Position numbers and translations under genes: made by a program
Notes under the pieces: model-generated
What the model saw: only the letters and a program-made list of their open reading frames with translations
Told to the model about the DNA's origin: nothing
Database searches by the model: none
Source of the DNA: Stentor coeruleus
Lineage: Eukaryota; Ciliophora; Heterotrichea; Heterotrichida; Stentoridae
NCBI GenBank assembly: GCA_001970955.1
Contig: MPUH01000147.1
Span: 30,947-94,946 of the forward strand
Direction: 5' to 3'
DNA length: 64,000 bases
In this document: positions 23,374-33,050 of the stretch, in pieces
Layout of the letters: each line of letters starts with the position of its first letter
Numbering within the stretch: the first letter of the stretch is position 1

Positions 23374-23614
23374 TTTTCCTTATGTTTTTAATAATTGTTT
23401 CTCATAAAAAAAGCTCATGATTATTCTCAATTCATATAATAACTTATAAAATCTTCTAATTATTTTCCTTCAAGCATAAACTCTTATCAAAAATTTTATA
23501 CCTATTTACACAATCCTAACATAAAATTTCTTATATAAAACCAATATCCCATTCAAAAACCCATAAAAATCTTACTTATTAATACAAATTCACACAACCT
23601 TATAAATGAAACTA

Positions 23615-25768
23615 TTACATCACTACAATCTTATTCCTATCTAGTCCATTTTTCGCTAAAAAGTCTGCATAATGTCTATTATACCCTGAAGGTCCACAAA
23701 TCCAAGCACCAGAAACTCCTTTCCTAAGTCCTTCAATAATAATATTCGGAATATTTTCTTTATCCTTACTCTCATCAGTAATCAAATAAACCTTTAACCA
23801 ACTTTCTGCAATTGTCTGCATTTTCTGCAAGATTTCTAAAGCAAAACCATCTTTCCAAGTCCTGAATGATATAAATAAAGTCAAGAAAAAGTTATGTCCT
23901 TTAGGTAAACATTTCCAAGCCATATATACCAAATCTAGAAATGGAACAAGCCCAGTTCCTCCAGCAAAAGCCATATAATTCCCTTCAAATTTCTGAAGCA
24001 TCAAACCAGGACCAAGTGGACCTTTCATAATAACAGTTTGTCCTTTATCAAGCTCACTAAGATGATTTGTCATTAATCCTCCAGGATATACTTTGAAAAT
24101 AAGCTTAACTAATCCATCTTCATTTCTTTCAGGTCCTACAACTAAACCTAATTCTTCAGCCCATTCCATGACATTGACAAAAACACTACTATAATACCTT
24201 TTAACAACAGTACAACAACCTTTTTTAAAAGATACCATAAAATGCTTACCAATCCAAAGGGGATCTAAGCATGCTCGGGCCATTTTGAATTCATTTGATT
24301 TAAAACTAGCAAGAAAAGTATGTTGATTTAATGGGATTTTTGTTACCAGCATAAATTGCATAAGGTTTTGGATCTCATTAGTCAAATTTATTATATACCC
24401 TTCTGGATATGGGATTCTGGCTATTGCAAGGTTGGTTAAATAAGAAAATGCTTTAAGTGAATGAGTATAAGGAAGAAGACTACCTCCATAGCTACTACAA
24501 CCAACCATATATTTCCCTGTATCTTCTCCATAACAATTACTTATCATAAAACTCCCACCAGGATGACTAAGGGAAAAGTGCCCAACATCAAGGACAAGTT
24601 CATCATAAAACATTAATTTTTTTCCACTTTCAACTTGTTCTATAGCACTTAAATGCGTCATTTCCATAAGATTATCAGGAACTGTGCATTCAGTTATACT
24701 ATAAAATAACCTAATAGGATTTCTTCTTCCGTTTCTCACAAAAATCTGATAGAATTCCAAAATTACAAACAACAACCAAGCGATAATAAACCCTATATAT
24801 GTTAATAATTCACCTAGTCCATCACCATAAATATCCCAACCTTTCCAACAGTTAAAAAGCCCGCAGATTAGTAATGCATAGCCAACAACTTTATGTGAAC
24901 GGTTTATTAAGGTTGTTGCTTGAACATTTTTAGTAAAAATTTTAAAATAAGATGAAAGCATACCAAATATACACTCTCCAGCAACTAATGAAGATAAAAG
25001 CATTCCAAGTCTTGAATGGGTATTTGTTTCATCAGTTAAAGTTGAATATGGATAAGAATCATCTTTAAATATAGCAGTTGATGATAAGATTGTCAAAGCT
25101 GATGTTGCAAGAAGGAAAAACGCATGTATATAAATCCATAAAGATGAATGTTTGAAGTATCTACATGCAATAATTCCTATAACAGCTAAAAAACCCCATG
25201 ATATGGACATAAGTATTCCGTGGTTTTTTTTTGAATCATTTGAAGCTTTGAAATATACATTCGCTGATGTAGTTGCCCAAACAAAACCAGCATCACCATA
25301 ACTAGTATGTTGAGTCCATCCAGCTCTATGATTTCTGTAACCCCAGCAGATATTTCCTTTTACATCTGGGAGGATACTTTGATCATAAGCATCACTTGTT
25401 GAGAGTTTTCTTTTAAATGTTACGTCGATGTTGCCTGCTGTATCTACTCCACCACTTTCATAAAATATGTCATCAGTTCCTCCTTCATTGGTATCTGTTT
25501 TAGGAGTACTATGGTCACGAGACCAATAATCTACTAAAGTAACACTTGTTCCATCTGTTATTGCAGCAAACATATCGCAGTCAGTCATGCTTGATCTTAA
25601 ACCTATTGAGCAATAGCCAAGTTGGATTTGGCATAGTAAACGAATTTTTATCCAAGTTGAGTCTTCGATAGTCCATTCCATTGTCATAACTGAATCGATC
25701 TGCTGACTCACTGTTTCCACGGCAAAGATTTGAGATGTCAGCCAAAATATCAGTAGTAGGGATTTCAT
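23615..25768 (-). CDS. DOMON-cytochrome b561-cytochrome b5-reductase fusion
   Basis: A 717-residue membrane redox protein. A signal peptide (first ~16 residues) leads into a DOMON domain (about 25-165). A cytochrome b561 core of about five or six membrane helices follows (about 180-345), with His pairs in KNHGIL, IYIHAF, THSRLG and RSHKVVGY. Then comes a cytochrome b5-type domain (HPGG near 400, second His in YTHSLKAF). A cytochrome-b5-reductase module ends the chain: KRYYSS, GLMTNHL, GGTGLVPF near 601 and CGPSGYNR near 690 bind FAD and NAD(P)H. It could carry electrons from cytosolic NAD(P)H to b5, across the membrane through b561, and to an outside acceptor such as ferric iron or ascorbate radical. 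The acceptor is inference. Confidence 0.88.
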   Translation of the reverse strand: MKSLLLIFWLTSQIFAVETVSQQIDSVMTMEWTIEDSTWIKIRLLCQIQLGYCSIGLRSSMTDCDMFAAITDGTSVTLVDYWSRDHSTPKTDTNEGGTDDIFYESGGVDTAGNIDVTFKRKLSTSDAYDQSILPDVKGNICWGYRNHRAGWTQHTSYGDAGFVWATTSANVYFKASNDSKKNHGILMSISWGFLAVIGIIACRYFKHSSLWIYIHAFFLLATSALTILSSTAIFKDDSYPYSTLTDETNTHSRLGMLLSSLVAGECIFGMLSSYFKIFTKNVQATTLINRSHKVVGYALLICGLFNCWKGWDIYGDGLGELLTYIGFIIAWLLFVILEFYQIFVRNGRRNPIRLFYSITECTVPDNLMEMTHLSAIEQVESGKKLMFYDELVLDVGHFSLSHPGGSFMISNCYGEDTGKYMVGCSSYGGSLLPYTHSLKAFSYLTNLAIARIPYPEGYIINLTNEIQNLMQFMLVTKIPLNQHTFLASFKSNEFKMARACLDPLWIGKHFMVSFKKGCCTVVKRYYSSVFVNVMEWAEELGLVVGPERNEDGLVKLIFKVYPGGLMTNHLSELDKGQTVIMKGPLGPGLMLQKFEGNYMAFAGGTGLVPFLDLVYMAWKCLPKGHNFFLTLFISFRTWKDGFALEILQKMQTIAESWLKVYLITDESKDKENIPNIIIEGLRKGVSGAWICGPSGYNRHYADFLAKNGLDRNKIVVM

Positions 25769-26300
25769 TTTTATTACTGGAATGATTGCTGAATCAAAAT
25801 AAGCCTAAACAACATGAAAAAAATGCATAATTTTTTATTTAATAAACTTATAATAACTCAGCTTAATACAAACGTTTAAAAATCAATTAAAAAAGTCTAA
25901 TGGGCAAATCAAAGTGCCATTATTGATATATCTGGTTAAAAATAAAAACCTCTTACAATCAGTTATATTTTTGTGATTAAGTTTGTTTTTATATACAAAT
26001 GAAATTAAATCATAAACTTTATAAATTGTATCAGCCTTGACAATTCAATATAAAATATTCAATATTTCCTAAAACTTTAACTATTTTCATAGTGATTAAA
26101 AATAAGCAAATACACTAAATTTTTAAAATTAAGCAATAATCTTTAGCCTTTTCTTTATATTCACGAGAAATCTCATAAAAATTACGTTTATGATTTTTGA
26201 AGACACAAATTTTTAATAAATAATCAAAATTTAAAAAAAACTAGGTAAAAGGCTAAAAGTTTATCAAATACTTATATCAAAATTAAGCTAAGTATATGAA
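25769..26300. other. AT-rich intergenic region
   Basis: There is no gene here. It is upstream of the DOMON-b561 gene and downstream of VAC14. The sequence is very AT-rich with no discrete element that I can support. Confidence 0.5.
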
Positions 26301-28496
26301 TTATTCGTTTTTCCCGAAGGGTTCGAATATTTTAGAATCTTCGCTAAGACTAGAGAAAATCGAGAACCTTTCGTGGGTTTTCATAGTAACTCTAAGTTTT
26401 CTATGGTTTGGCATGATAATACTGGCAAAACATGCACTAAGTTCTTCAAATCTAACCGAATATATTTTTGTGTTTTTTTGTTCTTCTTGGACTGGCAAGT
26501 TGTTATGCAAAGCTGCCACATCTTTAAGCCTAACTTTTAGCGCTGAGTATGCTCGAGAACTTGGAAGAATCATCAAAATAGCATAAAGTGATCTAAGCAA
26601 ATAAGGATACTTGTAATGATTCAAAAGCTGTAACCTCAAATCTAAATAAATCTTACACACAAAAGCTGGGCTGTTTAAAAATTGGACAAACCTAGCAAGC
26701 TGTGTTAACAGCTCAGAAGTAATCGGACTTCTTGACCTAAATAAACCATACAAAATATGTAGCATTTCATAACTAAGTTCATATGCCTGTACAAGAAATA
26801 CAAGACTTAAAGCTGAAACTGGGTTAAAACACCAAGCTTTAAACAATACTTCAAAAAACTCAATACATTCATAATCTTCATTTTCAAGACAATGTTTAAG
26901 TTTTTCTCTTAAAACCTCTAAACTTGAATCAATAAGTATAAGTTCATGCAACACACATACAATTTTTTCAACAAACCTTTGATTTCGATTATGCATAAGC
27001 ATTGTTGCCATACTCCTATAAACAGCTTCTGTGCCAAGATTTTTGCATAAACATGGGATAATATGCCCAGCTTTTTGATCTAAAATCAAATGATTCTGTG
27101 AAAACAGTTTAAGAATAATAGCTATGACCTTATCAAAATATCCTTTATAATCAGCAATTGTACATAAAACCTGTAAAGCTCCTTCAACAACTGATTCTTC
27201 TGGGTCAGTTATCCTTGAAGATAAGGTTTCTAATAGTTGTTCTAATTTAGACTCGATGCTTTCTGGATGGATAGCTTGAAGTGATATAATCCATTCTAAT
27301 ATTGACTCTTTTGTAACTTTAGACTCATGGTTAATAAATTGCATTAAAACTTCAACAGTTTCTTCATATTGATGAATAGTTGTTTCTCTACTTGTAGTCT
27401 TGAAAAACTTAAGTAGTTTCATATTCACATTAGCAGCTTTTTCAGATATTCTTGGAGAAGTATCAGCAAGACATTGCAATGTAGAACTTAAGATTATAGA
27501 AAATATCTTAAAAAGGATTTTATCACTTTTGTCTAATAATTCTGAAGTCCATGTTATAGCTTCAATTCTAACCCCTTCATTTGCATGTCCTGTTAATTTT
27601 GCTAAAGTTTGCATGACAAATAATAGGTCTAATTCTCCATATATTGCTTGTAGGATTTCTTTTTTTATATCAGACAAAAAAGAAAAAGCTGATTTTTTCA
27701 CAGGTTCCATCTTAGAAGCTAGCATCAAAAAAATCCCTTCGAAAAAACATGAGAGGTACCCAATAAGACTGAAATTTGGTATAGAGTCTAAGACAATAAG
27801 CCATGAGACAAGGAGTTTTTGAACATTATGGCTTGTTGAGCTCATGACCATTTCTCTGATGATCTGCATGAACTTATGTATGCTGAAGATTTTTGTATTA
27901 GCTTCACATTCGACGACTAGGGTTTTGAGTAAAGAGTCTAGTTTTTCTACAGCTTTTTTTACGTTTTGGTCGTTGTCAGCGAATAAGTCACTCATTGGAC
28001 GAAAAATTGTGTCAAATGATTCAAGAACTTTACTTTTACAGGATTTGCTTATGTTGTACATGGCTTCAATTGCTGAATAACGGATTTTACAGTCATTATC
28101 TCTGAAACAGGAGATGACTGGGTAAATTAGAAGTGGGGTTAATGTGAGAAACTCGTCATTGATTATTACTGTTGAAGCTATAGCTGAAAATGCCATAAGG
28201 CCTGCTTTTTTTAAGATTTCAAGAGAACTTTCTATGTAATCGACTTTAAACATTTCAATTGCGCTTCGGATCATTTGGATGTTGCCTTTTTCTGTGTGTA
28301 CCAGGAGAACTTTTTGTAAATCGTAGCCTGCTTGTTTGCGTTTTTCATTGCTTTTGTCTATTAACTGCTTGAGGACTTGGGCTGGAATTTCTTTTTTTAT
28401 AGGAAAACTCGCTGAAGATGAACTAAGAAGCCTTTCAGTCATTACCCCAAATGACACATCAGAGACTGATCTATCTACATCATAAGTTTGGTTCAT
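26301..28496 (-). CDS. VAC14: VAC14, scaffold of the PIKfyve/Fab1-Fig4 complex
   Basis: A 731-residue HEAT-repeat protein. The N-terminal block (IDKSNEKRKQAGYDLQKVL; DNDCKIRYSAIEAMYNISK; LFADNDQNVKKAVEKLDSLL) and the LVSWLIVLDSIPNFSLIGYL segment match VAC14. So does the C-terminal Fig4-binding region (LRLQLLNHYKYPYLLRSLYAILMILPSS near residues 640-670). VAC14 holds the lipid kinase Fab1/PIKfyve and phosphatase Fig4 together on endolysosomes, controlling PI(3,5)P2. Length is close to family members (about 780). A PROPPIN that may read this lipid is encoded at 55968-57029. No intron is required. Confidence 0.93.
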   Translation of the reverse strand: MNQTYDVDRSVSDVSFGVMTERLLSSSSASFPIKKEIPAQVLKQLIDKSNEKRKQAGYDLQKVLLVHTEKGNIQMIRSAIEMFKVDYIESSLEILKKAGLMAFSAIASTVIINDEFLTLTPLLIYPVISCFRDNDCKIRYSAIEAMYNISKSCKSKVLESFDTIFRPMSDLFADNDQNVKKAVEKLDSLLKTLVVECEANTKIFSIHKFMQIIREMVMSSTSHNVQKLLVSWLIVLDSIPNFSLIGYLSCFFEGIFLMLASKMEPVKKSAFSFLSDIKKEILQAIYGELDLLFVMQTLAKLTGHANEGVRIEAITWTSELLDKSDKILFKIFSIILSSTLQCLADTSPRISEKAANVNMKLLKFFKTTSRETTIHQYEETVEVLMQFINHESKVTKESILEWIISLQAIHPESIESKLEQLLETLSSRITDPEESVVEGALQVLCTIADYKGYFDKVIAIILKLFSQNHLILDQKAGHIIPCLCKNLGTEAVYRSMATMLMHNRNQRFVEKIVCVLHELILIDSSLEVLREKLKHCLENEDYECIEFFEVLFKAWCFNPVSALSLVFLVQAYELSYEMLHILYGLFRSRSPITSELLTQLARFVQFLNSPAFVCKIYLDLRLQLLNHYKYPYLLRSLYAILMILPSSRAYSALKVRLKDVAALHNNLPVQEEQKNTKIYSVRFEELSACFASIIMPNHRKLRVTMKTHERFSIFSSLSEDSKIFEPFGKNE

Positions 28497-28620
28497 TATT
28501 ACGATAATTTAGTATACAATTTAAGACTTTATTAATTGGAGAAAATAAGAAAATCTTATAAGAAGGATTTATAAGATTTATGTAATTCAAATTTTAATAT
28601 ATTCTTTTGGATACACTTGA

Positions 28621-28680
28621 AAAGTTATTATCTAAATGTATAAATGACCAATAATATATTTAAAAGTAATATAAAGTACG
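28621..28680 (+). repeat. 60-bp direct repeat, copy 1
   Basis: It shares the block running from AGTTATTATCTAAATG to ATATAAAGTAC with copies at 28708-28771 and 28841-28907. After this copy the sequence continues GTAGT rather than TTCATAA. Confidence 0.85.
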
Positions 28681-28707
28681 TAGTAAAAAAATTCTTAATA
28701 GTAAATA

Positions 28708-28771
28708 GTTATTATCTAAATGTATAAATGACCAATAATATATTTAAAAGTAATATAAAGTACTTCATAAN
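28708..28771 (+). repeat. Direct repeat, copy 2, ending at N 28772
   Basis: Same block as copy 1 plus a TTCATAA extension, ending immediately before the N. Likely an unmerged contig end. Confidence 0.85.
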
Positions 28772-28840
28772 CATCTGTTTTGGGATTAAGTAAATTTTAA
28801 AATAGGGAATTTTATCAGCAATAAAAAATACTAAATCCCA

Positions 28841-28907
28841 AAAGTTATTATCTAAATGTATAAATGACCAATAATATATTTAAAAGTAATATAAAGTACT
28901 TCATAAA
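28841..28907 (+). repeat. Direct repeat, copy 3
   Basis: Same block, with the AAA of copy 1 at its left edge and the TTCATAA of copy 2 at its right edge. It may therefore be the true locus from which the other copies were duplicated in assembly. Confidence 0.85.
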
Positions 28908-28917
28908 GAAACAATAT

Positions 28918-29445
28918 TTATAAATTGGATTGTTTAGTGTATTTTCGATAATTCACATGAGTATAATTAGCTTCTTTAATAATTCCAAGGCTTAATAAAG
29001 AATCCTGTGGAGATGTCCCAGTAATTGATCTTCTATGTCCATTAATTCTTGGATGGTATATCACAGAAGGTTTGAAAGGTTTTAATTGTTGGACCCTTTC
29101 AATATTCTCAATATCGCAAATAGACAAATTATCTGTCATACAGGATCTAGATCGAAATATTGATTTTTTTACAAAGCGAACTGGAGACTTAAGAATTCTC
29201 TTTGGGAAACCAATATTAGTAGCAGGAGCATCAAATATAATGTTTTGAACTACGGAACTGTTTTTTCTATGATTGCTATACCTTGATTGAATAGTCCTAG
29301 GTCTATATGGCAAAATAGCAGTTTTAGGAGCTTCTTGAATTTTTGACTTCAAGTCTTTTGTTGGATTTTTTGTGTTCCTCCCAGGACTATTTTCCCAAGG
29401 TGAAATGCCAAAATCTTCTTCTTTTTCTTTCGGCAATCTTATCAT
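28918..29445 (-). CDS. Basic, probably disordered protein of unknown function
   Basis: A 175-residue protein rich in Arg, Lys, Ser and Pro, with an acidic start (KEKEEDFG). There is no transmembrane segment, coiled coil or known domain. Short motifs such as RVQQLKPFKPSVIYHPR and the Ser/Thr-Pro sites resemble linear motifs of cytoskeletal or scaffold proteins, but nothing specific. The frame is well formed and its amino acid composition is unlike the AT-driven chance frames, so I consider it a real gene. Confidence 0.55.
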   Translation of the reverse strand: MIRLPKEKEEDFGISPWENSPGRNTKNPTKDLKSKIQEAPKTAILPYRPRTIQSRYSNHRKNSSVVQNIIFDAPATNIGFPKRILKSPVRFVKKSIFRSRSCMTDNLSICDIENIERVQQLKPFKPSVIYHPRINGHRRSITGTSPQDSLLSLGIIKEANYTHVNYRKYTKQSNL

Positions 29446-30492
29446 AGTTTAATAGTTAATCTATTATTTCAATTCTCTTTATAAATTTTCACTACATATT
29501 TTCCTTATGATATAATTAAATATTAAAGATATTTTGCATATTTGAAAACTTTGAATAAATTAAATTAAATCCTGGAATGCGTATTTAATGCAATATTTTT
29601 AATTTTTAGCATAGGAACTTGTTGTAATTCGCTAATTCTTTATACTTTTGTAGTTTTTATGAAGAATTTAATTTTATAGTTAATTTATCTACAGAATTTA
29701 AAGAGTGTAAAGAGGATTTTAGGTATTCTTCATTATCTACAGTGAAAAAGTTGAACTTTTCAGCCATTTTGTCTTGGATTTGCTAATGATGAACTTGTGC
29801 CAGTGGATGAAAATATGCTGATGAATAACTTGATGATGATTATGTTGGGTTGTATATAAAACTCAAAGTTCATAGGTATAGGAAGGTTTATTATATCTAA
29901 AAATCTATGTTCTTGGAAGCTAAAACACTTAGCCGGTATGATTTTATTCACCTGAAAAATTTTATTTACCTTATAAAATAGACTTCTTCCAACTGTTTCC
30001 TAGTCGGCTTATAAGAATGTGAAAATTTTTTACAATCTTAAAAATAAACTTAGGATCATTCATTGGATCCTGAACTTTGAGGAAATTGACTCTGTAGTTC
30101 TTTTGGCTTTTCATTGTCTTAGAATCTTGGATATTTAACATTACTATTGGCCCATATGGTCTGTACTTATCACCTTAAATACCTTTAGAATCGTGGCTTT
30201 TCGTTCTAATCGATTTCATTATATTATCATTTCTATTAATTGTTTTTAAAAACTTAAGTATAATAAGAATTCTCATAGGAAATTTAGATTTTTTCATTGG
30301 TTAAAAGAATTTGTAGGTTTGGAAGCAAAAAATAAGGGTTAAAGAGCAAATTTTTGGGAAGGTGAAGATTTAAGAAAATAATTATAATGATGAAGAATAA
30401 AACCATTATCTGGCAATAGCATGTGTATATTTTCTTTTTTGAGTTTGTTAGAAAGTTTTGGAAGATTTGGATTAAAAATATGATTTTAGAAA
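29446..30492. other. Intergenic region with a possible decayed coding fragment
   Basis: There is no intact gene. A minus-strand fragment at 29760-30174 is listed separately. The remainder is AT-rich. Confidence 0.45.
29760..30174 (-). pseudogene. Possible decayed coding fragment
   Basis: Minus-strand frame 29974-30174 reads as protein-like for 67 codons (GDKYRPYGPIVMLNIQDSK at the start, then NYRVNFLKVQDPMNDPKF) before a TAA. After a frame change, 29760-29951 continues for 63 codons (AKCFSFQEHRFLDIINLP). An 18-nt GT..AG stretch at 29952-29969 separates them but does not remove the TAA. No family is recognised. It may be a relic of one gene. Confidence 0.35.
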
Positions 30493-31299
30493 TTAAAGTT
30501 TGGGTTCGAAATTTTTATGATCTTTCATTTGAGTAACATTATTAACATCTTCATCCTTATTAGTATCAACTTTCGTCTCTAATCTAACCTCCTGAATAAT
30601 TCTACCTCTTAAAAGGCAAGTAACACAAAAAAATGGAATCACAATAAAAGGAATGAACAACAACACAAAAAGCCCAAGTTTCGGACCATCTTTCGCACAA
30701 ATCTTAGGTGCCTTTTCTCCATCAGTCAAATTCGAACAATCATCATTAAATTGTCCTTGTGAAATTGTAATCCAAGCTATAATCCCTATAATATGAGATG
30801 CCCACATACACCCAGTAGCTAAGAAACTAGTAATAAAATAGAATTTCTTGAAAATAAATAAAACTAATAAGGCAATGATAATAACAATACATATTATTGC
30901 TGTAATTTCAAATACTATAAAAACTCCTGCACCCATCCAAAGATTCTTAAACATTTTACACCATGAATGGTAAAGATTCCAAGTAAAAACTTGAGTAGTT
31001 TCTTTATCGAGCACATCTTTAACAAAGCATGCCCCGCCGTAAATTTTTTGATATGTTTGGCCTTCTACATCTAGAGGTGATAATGGGTTAGCAATGTTGG
31101 GAATTTCTCCCAAACCGTCAGTGACTCTGATTAGTGAGCCTTTGAATTTGAACACGTCTAAATTTTCTGGTTTTAGTTCAACCCATACCCTTGTGCTTAA
31201 AGTTCCAACCATCACAGCGATAAGAAAAACGTACAAAACAATAAATATTACCCACCAAACTCTATGGTCTAGTTTGAGTATTTTTGGATTTTCTACCAT
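30493..31299 (-). CDS. Four-helix (tetraspan-type) membrane protein
   Basis: A 268-residue protein with four predicted membrane helices. The first is near residues 15-35 (VWWVIFIVLYVFLIAVMVG). Two more span about 125-150 and 157-178, and a fourth lies near 210-232. A loop of roughly 85 residues between helices 1 and 2 contains Cys in GGACFVK and WCKMF. A second loop (about 180-205) has Cys in DDCSNL and KICAKD. The topology resembles claudin/tetraspan families in general, but no diagnostic motif is present. The C-terminal tail is charged and cytosolic. A surface or organelle membrane role is all that can be said. Confidence 0.7.
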   Translation of the reverse strand: MVENPKILKLDHRVWWVIFIVLYVFLIAVMVGTLSTRVWVELKPENLDVFKFKGSLIRVTDGLGEIPNIANPLSPLDVEGQTYQKIYGGACFVKDVLDKETTQVFTWNLYHSWCKMFKNLWMGAGVFIVFEITAIICIVIIIALLVLFIFKKFYFITSFLATGCMWASHIIGIIAWITISQGQFNDDCSNLTDGEKAPKICAKDGPKLGLFVLLFIPFIVIPFFCVTCLLRGRIIQEVRLETKVDTNKDEDVNNVTQMKDHKNFEPKL

Positions 31300-31509
31300 T
31301 TATATCCAAAGATTTGGAAGTTATGGGTTATAGGCTTATTTAAATTAATTTTCTAGTGTTTTGATATTATAATATTTTACTATTGATTGGAATACATTTT
31401 TCAATGCAAAAAATAATCACAACATGAATAACATAAAAACTCTCATTTAATTGAAACTAAGTCCAACTAATAATCCTAACTAAAAAACTTATAAAAAATA
31501 ACTAAATAA

Positions 31510-33042
31510 ATGGTAAGTGCCGATGGGAAAATTGTAAGTCACTTTCTAAATGCACCAGTAGATACAGAATATTGGCTTATAGGATGGGATTCAGCCTATA
31601 TCATGAACTACATGCCGTTTATCTCAAAAGCTGAAGCTGAATCATTCCTTCCAGGAGGTTTGAAAATAATAGGTAAATTCTTTGCTTCAGGAGCTAATAG
31701 AGATTTTCTCGAGCTTTCAAGAGAGCTTAATTTAACCCCTGCAGTATTTTTAACTCGTATCGAAGACAAGATACAAGTAAATATAGCAGAACCTCCTCTT
31801 TTAAGCCAAAAGGAACTGAGTATAAAAAACCCACCTAGCATAGTAACCTTATATTCAAAATCAACAATTCCAATTTTCAGCCTTGAAAACCCTAATTGTT
31901 GGTTTATAAGCAGAAATGTGATGTATAATGTAAATGGGCAAATTGTAACTACTGGAGAATCCCCAACTTGGAACTCTCTTGGTATCAAAGGAAAAACTTT
32001 TATTAGTCTTGATTTATTATATGAGATTACTTCTGATGTTGAAGACTTTGCCCCAACTGTTGAAATTAAACCTATCGACCGGTCTTATTCTGTACAAATA
32101 TCCTGGTGTACATCAATCATAGACTCAATTTTGTTTACTGATGCTTTAGATTTCCATTTACTAAAACTTAAAGAAACTATAAACTATATAGTCCAATCTT
32201 TGAAAAAAAATCCATTGAAATCAGCGAGTTCATATTGTTTTAGTAATGATTATTTAAAACACCCTATAAATGTTACATATTTTTATGATGTTTGGAATGA
32301 AGAAAGTCCTGAGCTTGAAAATACTAGGAAAAAAATTCATGAACTTTTTAGACTACCTGAAGATTGGCCGCTTATAAGAAGTGCATGTAGTATTAAAGAT
32401 ACTGAGGGTTTTAAAGATGTTCATGTTACTTTGATGGAACCTAAATCTTCTGATGTTGGGGTTAAATTTGGTGTACGTGGACATTATGCTTATTATCATT
32501 ATTCACAAGATGGGTTTGATGATAAAGGTTGGGGATGCGCATATAGGAGTTTGCAAACGCTTATTTCTTGGCTGAGAGAACAGAACTTTTTCCATAATGA
32601 AGTCCCTAGTCATTATCAAGTTCAGAAACTTCTTGTGGAAGCGGGAGATAAACCAAAAGAATTTATTGGAAGTAAAGAGTGGATAGGAGCTTACGAAGTA
32701 ATGTTAATCCTCGACACTTACTGCAAAGTAAGTTGTAAGATTCTAAACCTATCCTCAGGCAGTGAGTTCAGTAGCAAAGGTCGCGAACTAGCAAACCATT
32801 TTACAACTGAAGGTAGCCCAATAATGATTGGAGGAGGTGTCTTAGCTTACACCCTTCTTGGCGTAGATTATAATGAAGACACAGGTGATTGTCGTTATCT
32901 AATCCTCGACCCTCATTATGTAGGGGCTGATAATCTCCAAACAATACTCCAAAAAGGTTGGTGTGGGTGGAAAGGTCCTGACATATTCCGAAACGACTGT
33001 TTTTACAACCTTTGTATGCCACAAAGACCAAAATACATATAA
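31510..33042 (+). CDS. UFSP2: UFM1-specific protease (UFSP2-like)
   Basis: A 510-residue protein with a C-terminal peptidase C78 domain. The catalytic Cys sits in DKGWGCAYRSLQTL near residue 342. The Asp/His pair is in YLILDPHYVG near 466, with supporting blocks IGSKEWIGAYE, PIMIGGGVLAYTLLGVD and GWCGWKGP. UFSP2 matures the ubiquitin-like protein UFM1 and removes it from targets, notably ribosomes at the ER. The long N-terminal half matches the UFSP2 type rather than the short UFSP1. An intact catalytic triad suggests that a working UFMylation pathway exists in this cell. Confidence 0.93.
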   Translation: MVSADGKIVSHFLNAPVDTEYWLIGWDSAYIMNYMPFISKAEAESFLPGGLKIIGKFFASGANRDFLELSRELNLTPAVFLTRIEDKIQVNIAEPPLLSQKELSIKNPPSIVTLYSKSTIPIFSLENPNCWFISRNVMYNVNGQIVTTGESPTWNSLGIKGKTFISLDLLYEITSDVEDFAPTVEIKPIDRSYSVQISWCTSIIDSILFTDALDFHLLKLKETINYIVQSLKKNPLKSASSYCFSNDYLKHPINVTYFYDVWNEESPELENTRKKIHELFRLPEDWPLIRSACSIKDTEGFKDVHVTLMEPKSSDVGVKFGVRGHYAYYHYSQDGFDDKGWGCAYRSLQTLISWLREQNFFHNEVPSHYQVQKLLVEAGDKPKEFIGSKEWIGAYEVMLILDTYCKVSCKILNLSSGSEFSSKGRELANHFTTEGSPIMIGGGVLAYTLLGVDYNEDTGDCRYLILDPHYVGADNLQTILQKGWCGWKGPDIFRNDCFYNLCMPQRPKYI

Positions 33043-33050
33043 ACTATGAA

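Larger units (their letters stand above)
28497..28917. other. Intergenic region with a triplicated 60-bp sequence
   Basis: There is no gene here. The space is dominated by three near-identical direct repeats and an N at 28772, listed separately. Confidence 0.6.

Noticed and set aside
29952-29969. 18-nt GT..AG stretch as an intron joining two frames
   Set aside because: A TAA lies just upstream in the first frame and the length differs from the 15-nt introns found, so it would not produce a continuous protein.
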